64,000 bases of DNA from JAIBBD01 sp041390685 (GTDB lineage: Bacteria; Chloroflexota; Dehalococcoidia; UBA2979): contig JAWKPL010000001.1 in the NCBI GenBank assembly GCA_041390685.1, positions 2,232,001-2,296,000 on the forward strand, read 5' to 3'. Numbering within the stretch: position 1 is the first letter of the stretch; each line of letters opens with the position of its first letter. A program made the translations under genes and the position numbers. Below the pieces are notes generated by a model, which saw only the letters and a program-made list of their open reading frames with translations, searched no databases and was not told where the DNA came from. This document shows positions 9,571 through 17,131 of this stretch, one piece after another.

Positions 9571-11188
9571 TGCTGCGTGGCGCCCGTAGAGGGTTGTCCT
9601 TTCCTCGCAGCCTCGCAGCGTAGACCCAGCGCACGAAGCGATACGGCATCGCGCGTGCAGTGCCCGTCGGACGCGCCGCGTTCGGCGGAGCCGAATCGGC
9701 ACGGTTGATGTGGTGGACCATGAAGGTGCCGTAGTGAGGGAACCACTGGATCACCGTCGACAGATTCTTCCGGTGCTCCTGTTCGAAGTATGCCGTCAAC
9801 TTCTCGTCGTCGAGGAATTCAATCCGCTTCGTCAGGTATCCGGACCGTTCGCACTGGAAGGTCACCTCGGTCAGAAAGAACCGGTCGTCGCGGCGACGCA
9901 GCGCGTCCCAGTCGGAATCGCCGCGTTTGGCCGTGCGCTCATCGCCATTCGAGTCGAGATACTTCACTTCGAGGATCAAGTCGGCTACTGAGAAGTACTC
10001 GTTGCTGCTGCCATGGATATCGACGAAGAAGCATGCGCCGGCGGTCGCTCCCATGAATTCCGGCATCGTCGCCAGGGTGAGGTCCACCTTGTCCAGAACG
10101 TCAGTGATTTCGGACAGTCTGGTGCCCGACTTCACGGTGACGACATCGCCGTGGAGCGACACGATGCCGCGATGGGGTGTGAGACGAATTCTCCGCTCGA
10201 GTTCCACCCGCCGAAGTGGGCTGAGTACGGCGGCGTAGCCCGCGCCGTACGCTTTGAAGGACACACCCGACTCCTGGATTCGGCGCATGGTGTCCAGCGA
10301 GTCCGCTTCGCCGTCCCGCAGCGGGTTGGGTGCCACCAGTTCATCCAGGGACCGCGCTGGGACGAATCCGGTCGTCTCCCGGACGCGCTCGGACCTCAGT
10401 CGCACTTCCGATTTCAGGAACCACAGCGTGGACGGGAATACTCGTTTCGACCGCTGCACAAGCGACGGAAAGCGCATGCGGGTTCCTGCGGCGCGGGCCG
10501 CAGCGACGAAGAAATCCTCAGAAGGAACGTCGTCTCCTCCGAGGTTGAAGACCTCGTTAACGACGCCATGCTCGATGAGCCGGTCTACCGTCTCACAGAG
10601 GTCGTTGACGTGGATGAGGTTGAGTGTGCCGCCCGCGACGCCAATCGGGAGCCGTACTGCACCTCGCCCATAACGGTCCATGCCTGGGCCCACGACGACG
10701 GTCGGCCGCAGGATCAGGTACCCGATTCCGCTGCTTTCACAGGAGTCGCGCACCGTGCGCTCGTCGAGCAACTTGAGCCGAGTGTAACTATCGAGCTTCC
10801 CGTCGGTTTCGAGACGGTCGCTTTCACGATACCCTTCCGGCCCTTGTGGCGTGCCCGAGTAGACGACCCACGAGCTGAAGTAGACGAAGAGCCGCGCCGT
10901 CCCTCCCTTCGAAAGCTCGAGGAGCTCTCGCGTGAACGCGTTGTTTGTCCGGACGAGCGCTTTCCCGTGCTTTCGCGGATCGAGAGCGGCATGGATGATC
11001 ACATCGGCCGACTGGAGGCAGTCTCGAAGTCCATCGCGGTCGCTCGATGCGACGTAATTTGCACGGCTGCGGCTCGCCGACCGAGAGGGCAGCGACCTGA
11101 CCACCCCAGTTACGTCGTGCTCCCCCTGCAGCCTGGCCACGAGGTGCTGCCCGATCCCCCCGAGTGCGCCCGCCACCACCACTCGCAC
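9491..11188 (-). CDS. NAD-dependent epimerase/FAD-linked oxidase fusion, 3' end frameshifted
   Basis: 565 aa as read. Residues 1 to about 300 form an extended SDR (NDP-sugar epimerase/dehydratase type): the dinucleotide motif appears as GALGGIG near the start, with YFSSWVVYSG and an active-site SYTRLKLLDE segment (Y-x3-K). Residues about 315-500 form a PCMH-type FAD-binding domain (SFKAYGAGYAAVLSP, VKSGTRLSEITDVL, MGATAGACFF.DIHGSS). Together they resemble a single-chain pairing of a DprE2-like reductase with a DprE1/lactone-oxidase-like enzyme. The frame loses similarity after about residue 505, and the real C-terminus continues in another frame (9199-9570). Probably envelope sugar metabolism; substrate unknown. 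Lies inside the tRNA-Leu-bounded segment. Confidence 0.7.
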   Translation of the reverse strand: MRVVVAGALGGIGQHLVARLQGEHDVTGVVRSLPSRSASRSRANYVASSDRDGLRDCLQSADVIIHAALDPRKHGKALVRTNNAFTRELLELSKGGTARLFVYFSSWVVYSGTPQGPEGYRESDRLETDGKLDSYTRLKLLDERTVRDSCESSGIGYLILRPTVVVGPGMDRYGRGAVRLPIGVAGGTLNLIHVNDLCETVDRLIEHGVVNEVFNLGGDDVPSEDFFVAAARAAGTRMRFPSLVQRSKRVFPSTLWFLKSEVRLRSERVRETTGFVPARSLDELVAPNPLRDGEADSLDTMRRIQESGVSFKAYGAGYAAVLSPLRRVELERRIRLTPHRGIVSLHGDVVTVKSGTRLSEITDVLDKVDLTLATMPEFMGATAGACFFVDIHGSSNEYFSVADLILEVKYLDSNGDERTAKRGDSDWDALRRRDDRFFLTEVTFQCERSGYLTKRIEFLDDEKLTAYFEQEHRKNLSTVIQWFPHYGTFMVHHINRADSAPPNAARPTGTARAMPYRFVRWVYAARLRGKDNPLRAPRSNPRVVPSCEGPRAERLSAAKPAGLRH

Positions 11189-11424
11189 GAGCCTTCCCCC
11201 CCCTCATCGCAGCCGAGTACCGGCCGATCCGGCGTCACCGCCTGCGATGACAGGGGCGCGTGGACCTTGACCGTTTGGAACCCGGCTTCGCGGCGCCACC
11301 CGCTCCCCGATGCACGCTTCAACGTCGAGGTGTGCTGTCAGTGAGCACGACCCGGTGGTCGCACCAGTGTGGCACGTACTATCACCCGGTAGCGATGCCC
11401 CCGGGGCGGGGGCGCCGCCGTTCT

Positions 11425-11600
11425 GGCCGTCCCCCGCGCTAGACCCCCCGACGGCGAGCGACACCTCGTGCCGGTCGTGACAGTTCCCGTAACTGTCGCC
11501 ATCTGCAGGTCGACGCCGCCGGCGAGCAACATGTCCTTGGTAGATGTACACGCTCTGCCCTACCCATCCAGCCGCGCCAATCTCAGTCCTCGCTGCCGGA
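11425..11600 (-). pseudogene. Fragment of an intradiol ring-cleavage dioxygenase gene
   Basis: On the minus strand the frame from 11532 reads DLQMATVTGTVTTG after a LLAGGV stretch, matching FADGVELQMATVTGDVTTG at the C-terminus of the intact dioxygenase at 59545-60471. After a one-base shift it continues HEVSLAVGGS and stop, parallel to the intact YEASLIVGV end. Upstream, AGWVGQSV parallels AGYEQSV. The N-terminal two thirds, including the iron ligands, are missing. This is a decayed paralogue remnant, not an expressed gene. Confidence 0.65.
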
Positions 11601-11766
11601 ACGCCTCGACGCAATCGACGTGCGTCGTCTTCCTCATGAAGGTGCGCCCTATGACAGGGTGGCGCGAGCCGTCACGACATCGACTCGATGGCAGCAGGAG
11701 CGTGGCTCCCACGAACGGAACGACACTCAGCGGTACGGAAGACGGCCTCCTGAATCCCGGTCATGG

Positions 11767-11868
11767 AACTCAACAACCGTTGGGGGCGACCCAGTGCCGG
11801 TGCGATCCCGGCCTTCGGCATCAGAGCCCCTTGTTTGCAGAGAGCTGGCTGAGTAGCGGCTGCGTCGC
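11767..11868 (+). repeat. Degenerate copy of the tRNA-Leu 3' half and flank (candidate attR or tRNA pseudogene)
   Basis: Contains CAACAACCGTTGGGGGCGACC, then GTGCCGG, then CGATCCCGGCCTTCGGCA, matching the tRNA-Leu anticodon 3' arm, variable arm, T-arm and acceptor. Similarity continues into the downstream flank as far as GCGTCGC. The tRNA 5' half is absent, so it cannot be a working tRNA. Compatible with the distal attachment scar of an element integrated in tRNA-Leu or with a local duplication. Confidence 0.75.
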
Positions 11869-12038
11869 TGATCGCGTGCTGCGCTCAGTGCCACCGCACT
11901 GCGACAGCCCTATCTACAGCCTTATCCACGCGCTCGACGAGGCCTCCGCCGGCGCCGGTTCGTGATGCCAGGGCGGGAGATCCGCTGCCTCGACTCGTCC
12001 CGTACACTGTGGCGCTGTTGAACGCTCCAGGGGGACGT

Positions 12039-12623
12039 ATGCCTCGTCTGTTCGGTCTGGCTCTTTGTCTGCTGTTCCTTGCGACGGCCTGTGACGGTGA
12101 TGACGATCCTGCCGATACTGCCGGCGATGCCCCGCAGGTCACTCAGTCGACGACCGCCGAGGCGACGGTGGCGACGACGCAACAGGCGGGAGCCACGGCG
12201 ACGGCGTCTCCGAACGGCACGCCGGGGGCATCGGCCGGTGGTTCAGCAGCGGGCGGGCCCGAATGCCTCGTCTTGTGGCCCGAGGTCGCGGTGCAGGAGG
12301 TCATCGGCAGTACATACACCTACACCGGCAGCAACGCCGACGGCTCGACCTGCTCCTACGGGAGCGTTGGCATGTTCTTCCGCTCGGGGGACGATGACGA
12401 TCTGAGCGCCTCGAGATCCGGCGCGAGCGCCACGGGCCAGGTAGTTGACTTCGATGCTTGCGACGGCGCGTGGGTGGTGCAGGTTGCCGGCACGTTCGCC
12501 ATTGCCGAGGTGCTGGACAACGCATCCGGCCGTATTTACAACGCGACGATCCCGCCCGTTCCGCTGGGCGGCATCGAGCCAGTCGAAGCAGCGAAGGCGC
12601 TGGCCGCGCTTCCTTGTAGCTAG
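12039..12623 (+). CDS. Small secreted lipoprotein of unknown function
   Basis: 194 aa. A type II signal peptide MPRLFGLALCLLFLATAC places the lipidated Cys at residue 18. A disordered Thr/Ala/Gly-rich linker follows to about residue 72. The compact C-terminal domain (about 75-194) has three to four cysteines (PECLVLWP, GSTCSYGS, DACDGAW, PCS end), suggesting disulfides. The layout resembles DUF3558-type lipoproteins, but I do not claim membership. ATG 12039 is preferred over an in-frame TTG 30 bp upstream because an AGGGGGACGT ribosome site precedes it and the signal peptide starts there. Confidence 0.75.
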   Translation: MPRLFGLALCLLFLATACDGDDDPADTAGDAPQVTQSTTAEATVATTQQAGATATASPNGTPGASAGGSAAGGPECLVLWPEVAVQEVIGSTYTYTGSNADGSTCSYGSVGMFFRSGDDDDLSASRSGASATGQVVDFDACDGAWVVQVAGTFAIAEVLDNASGRIYNATIPPVPLGGIEPVEAAKALAALPCS

Positions 12624-12983
12624 GTAGCTAGGGGGAGCTGTTTGGCCGTCTGTCGCGGGGCGAGGACGCCGCGGCAGCGGCCAGTGCTGTGCGCGTCCTG
12701 GATCTGGCGCGGCCGACGCGATCAGGATCTCGATTCCCCGAGCACGCGCAGCTCGCCGCCGCGTCCGGGACACTCAGCCTGGGGTGCTCGGCGTCGACAC
12801 TGTTCTGACAGGCGCCAGCGCGCAGGGTGTGCTGGCGGAAACGACGACGCAGGTACGGTGGCGGCTGTCACTCAGTCTGTGCTCCGCTCGCGCCGGTCGG
12901 AGCACCCGCACCTTGAGCATGCCGCTTGATGCAGTGGACGCACGGTGTTCGGTGCACAGCCGGCGCTCGGTCAGGAGATAGCG
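12624..12983. other. Intergenic, nothing recognised
   Basis: 360 bp. No coding pattern, RNA gene or clear terminator seen. An AGGAG at 12973-12977 belongs to the following SnoaL-like reading frame. Confidence 0.5.
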
Positions 12984-13356
12984 TTGGGGCTCATCGACGA
13001 ACTGCTCGATATCGAACGTGGCTTCTGGAAGGCTGTCCGCGATCCGGGCTACTACCGCGAGCACATGGCGGAGGATGGTGTGGCCATCTTCGGAATCGGC
13101 GTCATGGACAAGGATGCAGCGATCTCGTCGACGGCGGCTCCGCAAAAGTGAGTGGACGGGCATTGAGTTGTCGCACGCGAGGTTGATCCAACTCGGTGAG
13201 GATCACGCGGCGCTCGTCTACGAGGGTCGGGCGAGGCGAGACGGAGGCCCCTACTCCGCGCATGCCACGACGATCTACGCGCGCCGCGGCGGCGAGTGGC
13301 GGCTTCTGATCCACCAGCAGAGCCCGCTCGTGGGTGATGCACGCGGCGACGGCTGA
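12984..13356 (+). pseudogene. Frameshifted SnoaL/DUF4440-like gene
   Basis: With a TTG start at 12984 behind AGGAG (6 nt spacing), frame one encodes a typical NTF2-like opening (LIDELLDIERGFWKAV, YYREHMAEDGVAIF). It then stops just after 13150. A second frame continues with the matching C-terminal half: ALVYEGRARRDGGPYSAH, then TTIYARRGGEWRLLIHQQSP. The two halves join at about 13130-13150. Read as one, the product would be about 124 aa, normal for the family. Either a one-base indel inactivated the gene or the assembly has an error here. Confidence 0.65.
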
Positions 13357-13818
13357 GGGTCGACGATCGACCTCGAGATCGATGTAGCTGTTCGAACGGT
13401 CCGTGGGGTTTCGCCGGATTCTTTCGCGCCACGGGTCCAGCGCGATGGGCGGGCAGCAGCTCACATCGAAGGCTGACCGTCTGCCGCTCGACCTTCCCAG
13501 ACCGAGACATGTGCGACTGTCGACGGCGAAGCGTGCGTTGCTCCAATGCCCCGACCACTCTCGGAGCCGCATTCCGGCGAGTCGCGCCATCCGGTCGAGG
13601 TAAGCCGGCCAGCACACCGAGAGGGATCGTGAGGGATGATGCAAGCTGGATGGGCGCGCGGCGACCTGGGTTGCGATGCAGCCGGCTGGCTACACCGGGG
13701 CCCATCGTATTCGACCATCGGATCCGCTACTGGCTGAAGGACTTGCGCCCGGGGAAGCTGGCCGCGGAAGTGCGTCGGTGCTCGCCGCGAGCCCTCGGCG
13801 AGTCGAAGGAGGTCGTCG
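13357..13818. other. Intergenic with possible gene debris
   Basis: 462 bp with no intact gene. On the minus strand (about 13450-13690) short pieces in different frames (AGMRLREW, then HVSVWEGR) recall the C-terminal end of small class I SAM methyltransferases. This is only a guess. A GGAGGTCGTC site at the right end serves the next gene. Confidence 0.35.
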
Positions 13819-14667
13819 GTGAAATTTGGCATCAATCTTGCATTCATGCGGGCCGAGCGACGCGCGGAGGTCGCGCGACATGCGGAAGCTGCGGGCTTCG
13901 AGTCCGTGTGGATGCCGGATCACCTCGTCCTGCCGACCGAGATCAACTCTCACTACCCGTATTCGCCAACTGGCCAGGCGCCGCTTCCTCCGCACGTGCC
14001 GCTGATGGACCCGCTCGCCTCGATCGCCTTTATGGCCGGATCGACATCGAGAATCAACTTCGGAATCGCCGTGTACATTCTGCCGTTGCGGGAGTTCTTC
14101 GCGACGGCGCGTACCCTCCTGACGCTGGATACGCTTTCGGGCGGCCGGGTCCTCTTCGGCACGGGCGTGGGGTGGATGCGCGAGGAGTACGAGCTTGCGG
14201 GGCGCGACTGGGGCAACCGCGGCCGCATCATGGACGAATACGTCCGCGCCCTTCGCGTGCTCTGGACCCAGGAGGAGCCCCAGTTCCATGGGGAATTCCT
14301 CGACTTCACCCCCGTCTACTTCGACCCGAAGCCGGTCCGGCCCGGCGGCCCTTCGATCATCATTGGCGGTGAATCGCCGCCCGCGATGCGACGGGCCGCG
14401 GCTCTCGGAGACGGGTGGATCGGGCTGGGTGCGACCCCCGAGGGGGCGCGCGCTCACGCGGAGCGGCTCACGGCGCTCCGGCGGCAGGCCGGTCGGGATG
14501 AGGAACCCTTTGAGGTCACCGTAGGTGGACGTGTCGAGACCCTCGAGGAGGTGCGTGCGTATGCGGAGGCTGGCGTAGACCGGCTGATCGTGAACCCGTG
14601 GTCGCATCCTCGCGAGGCGATCTCAAGCATCGAGCAATTCGGGGATCGGATCATCTCGCGACTCTAG
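13819..14667 (+). CDS. LLM-class (luciferase-like) flavin/F420-dependent oxidoreductase
   Basis: 282 aa TIM-barrel oxidoreductase of the bacterial luciferase family. Visible features are the opening MKFGINL, WMPDHLVLP near residue 33, the GTGVGWMREEYE flavin/F420 phosphate-binding segment near 115, and IIIGGESPPAMRRAA near 180. Subfamily features look like the TIGR03619-type F420-dependent enzymes, but cofactor choice cannot be proven by eye. Start ATG follows GGAGGTCGTCGGTG. It stands alone, so its substrate is not suggested by neighbours. Confidence 0.85.
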   Translation: MKFGINLAFMRAERRAEVARHAEAAGFESVWMPDHLVLPTEINSHYPYSPTGQAPLPPHVPLMDPLASIAFMAGSTSRINFGIAVYILPLREFFATARTLLTLDTLSGGRVLFGTGVGWMREEYELAGRDWGNRGRIMDEYVRALRVLWTQEEPQFHGEFLDFTPVYFDPKPVRPGGPSIIIGGESPPAMRRAAALGDGWIGLGATPEGARAHAERLTALRRQAGRDEEPFEVTVGGRVETLEEVRAYAEAGVDRLIVNPWSHPREAISSIEQFGDRIISRL

Positions 14668-14930
14668 GGGATTGCTTCGAGCGTATCGATGCCAATCGAG
14701 CAGCCGCGGAGTGCACTGACGACCTCCTGTGATCGCGGCGGAGTCCCGTCTGCCCCGCAGCCCGTCGCGCAGGCAGACATCAGCGGTTGCACCGTGGGCG
14801 TCGGCTAGCTGGCGCCAGGCCCGGGCTTCAGCGGGGTGGCGAGTTGCCTCGCGCTGGCTGGAGGACATCACGCCGGCCATGGTTGTCCTGCGTATCCGTA
14901 CTGGGGCCACCAGTGATAGCCTCCACCGCA

Positions 14931-17075
14931 GTGGCATCCCGTTACTCTGTCGCGCTGGCATTGAGCACGGTGATCGTGCTGGCCGGCGCTGCCGCCCTCG
15001 TTGCCATGACGCTGGGCGTCAGGGGGGACTCAGGCGGGCACGAGGCGCACGAGGCGCACGAGGGTGCGAGGATCGCCGTTCTGCTTCCGCTGACAGGCTC
15101 CGACTCGGTCGACTGGAAGACGCCGCTTGAATGGGCGATCGAGACGATCAACGACGCCGGAGGCGTCAATGGAACGCGGCTGAGCGCGACGTTCATTGAC
15201 ACGGCTCAGGAAGACCTGACGAGCGCTGCTCGGCGAGTCGCCCGCGATCCATCGGTCGTCGCGGTCATCGGCCCGGACTCGTCCGAGGCGGTCTTCGCCG
15301 TGGCACCCCTCTTCGTCGGAGCGCGGAAAGTGATGATCAGCCCGTCCGCGACGTCGGCCGATCTGTTTCGCGCCCTATCGCCTCATGCGTTCTTCTGGCG
15401 GACCGTCGGAAGCGACGTTTCACAGCTCCGGGCTCTGCTGGATCTGGCCGTGCGGGACGGCGCGCGTCGGGTGGCGCTCGTCACCGGGAGCGGGCTATAC
15501 GGGCAGACGTTCTTCGACTGGTTCGGCTTCCTGGCGGCGGAGTCAGGTCTGGAGGCGACAGCGGTCGTCCGCTATGACCAGTCCAGCGAACAGTGCACGC
15601 GGGCCATGTCCGAGGCGCTTTCGACTGCACCCGACGTGCTGATCGTGGTGCCCGAAGACCTCGCTTCGCAGGGAGGAGCGGGCGCCGAGGTGGCCAGCCG
15701 GTGCATGGTCGGGGCGTCGCGTGCATCGGGAACTGGTGTACGTCTGCTGTTTCCGGACTCTGCTATGACGCCCGCCTTGATCGACGCGCTCGGGCCGGCG
15801 GCGGGCGGCGTCGAAGGGACGAGCCCGGCTGCCGAGCCCGAGTTCGAAGCCGCGTTCGAGCAGCGTTTCCAGCGCCCGCCTCCTCCGTACGCGGCCAACG
15901 TGTTCGACGCAGTCCTGCTCATCGCCTTCGGTCTCGAACGTTCCGGCGGCGAGGGAGGCATGGCACTGGCGCACTCGATGCAGGAGATCGCTGGTTTTCG
16001 CGGCAACACGCCTATGCCCTGGAGCCTTGCCGCTGTGGCGTCGTCCCTCAAGGTCATCGGCTCCGGGAGCCTGCTCGACATGCAGGGCGCGGGCGGTTCG
16101 CTCGACTTCGACCTGGAGTCCTTCACCGACCCCGTCGATGGCGTCTACCGACACTGGCGCATCGAGGGCGGAGCGTTCGCGACGGTGGAACTCCTGGACG
16201 GCGCCCTGGATCGAGAGGACGCGGAACCACACCCCGCGCGAGCCCGAGATGTCCCCGATCAGTCCGCGTCGCCCGTGCCGGACCGCACCGGGCTGTGGGC
16301 GGTACTGATCGCGGCGTCCGTCGGGTGGGAGAACTACCGCCATCAGGCGGATGTGCTCGCGTTCTACCAGAGGCTGCGAGCACAGGGCGTCCCCGACGAC
16401 CGCATCATTCTCATCTTGGACCGGACGGTAGCGGGGAATTCGCTCAACCCGGAGCCGGGGGTAATCCGGAACGAACCGGGCGGGCCGAACGTCTTCGCGG
16501 ATGTCGAGGTCGACTACGACATCGCAGGCATGACCGCCGAGCGTGCGACGGCGATTCTACGTGGGAACGTCACGTCTACGACGCCCACGGTGCTCAACGC
16601 CGCCGAGTCCGACAACGTCTTCGTCTTCATCGCGGGGCACGGTGAGACGGATGGCGTGTTGCTCGGTGCAGGCGAGCCCGTGATCGGCCCGCACGACGCG
16701 GCGCGCGTGCTGAGCCCGGACGCGTTGCGCTCGGCGCTGTCGACGGCCTCGTACCGGCGGTTACTCATTGCGATCGAGGCGTGCAAGAGCGGTGTGTTCG
16801 GGGCCGGGTTCGACCTCCCTCGTGCGTTGCTGTTCACGGCTGCGTCGGCGACGGAGAACTCGCGCAGCGGGACGTATGACCTGGAGAAGCGAGTGTGGGT
16901 GACCGATCAGTTCTCGGAAGCCCTGTGGCGGGCGGCCACGACTTCCCCGAGCGCCTCGTTGAGCGAGGTGTACCGGCGCGTGTATTCGAGCGTGGCGGGG
17001 TCGCACGTCGGCGCCTTTGGCACCTCGTTCGGTGACACCCGCGCGATAGCCGTCAGTGAGTTCTTCACTCCCTAG
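14931..17075 (+). CDS. Periplasmic ligand-binding domain fused to a C13 (legumain-like) cysteine peptidase
   Basis: About 714 aa in one frame. A single N-terminal membrane segment (about residues 6-28), then a HEAHEAHEG repeat, then a type I periplasmic-binding fold of the LivJ/branched-chain amino acid class (about 45-420; ARIAVLLPLTG, AIETINDAGGVNG, VVAVIGPDSSEA). From about 460 to 710 a caspase-fold peptidase resembling C13 legumain/GPI8 follows: WAVLIAASVGWENYRHQADV, then FVFIAGHG with catalytic H570, then LLIAIEACKSG with catalytic C618. Both catalytic residues are present. Likely anchored outside the membrane as a ligand-sensing peptidase or transpeptidase. GTG 14931 is chosen to put the hydrophobic anchor at the N-terminus; GTG 14913 or ATG 14787 are possible. 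Faces a convergent lipoprotein gene 56 bp away. Confidence 0.8.
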   Translation: MASRYSVALALSTVIVLAGAAALVAMTLGVRGDSGGHEAHEAHEGARIAVLLPLTGSDSVDWKTPLEWAIETINDAGGVNGTRLSATFIDTAQEDLTSAARRVARDPSVVAVIGPDSSEAVFAVAPLFVGARKVMISPSATSADLFRALSPHAFFWRTVGSDVSQLRALLDLAVRDGARRVALVTGSGLYGQTFFDWFGFLAAESGLEATAVVRYDQSSEQCTRAMSEALSTAPDVLIVVPEDLASQGGAGAEVASRCMVGASRASGTGVRLLFPDSAMTPALIDALGPAAGGVEGTSPAAEPEFEAAFEQRFQRPPPPYAANVFDAVLLIAFGLERSGGEGGMALAHSMQEIAGFRGNTPMPWSLAAVASSLKVIGSGSLLDMQGAGGSLDFDLESFTDPVDGVYRHWRIEGGAFATVELLDGALDREDAEPHPARARDVPDQSASPVPDRTGLWAVLIAASVGWENYRHQADVLAFYQRLRAQGVPDDRIILILDRTVAGNSLNPEPGVIRNEPGGPNVFADVEVDYDIAGMTAERATAILRGNVTSTTPTVLNAAESDNVFVFIAGHGETDGVLLGAGEPVIGPHDAARVLSPDALRSALSTASYRRLLIAIEACKSGVFGAGFDLPRALLFTAASATENSRSGTYDLEKRVWVTDQFSEALWRAATTSPSASLSEVYRRVYSSVAGSHVGAFGTSFGDTRAIAVSEFFTP

Positions 17076-17131
17076 TGGCTCGACACCTGGCTGCGCTGGG
17101 CCAGCCACCCACCGGTTGCACGGGGTAGAGT

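Larger units (their letters stand above)
11189..12038. other. Gene-poor stretch with debris between the fusion gene and the lipoprotein gene
   Basis: 850 bp with no intact gene. It holds the truncated dioxygenase fragment (about 11425-11600, minus strand) and the degraded tRNA-Leu copy (11767-11868). The rest shows no recognisable coding or RNA signal. Confidence 0.6.

Noticed and set aside
14787..14930. Upstream extension of the C13 peptidase fusion
   Set aside because: The first 48 codons are Arg-rich with no fold. Starting at GTG 14931 puts the hydrophobic anchor at the N-terminus.
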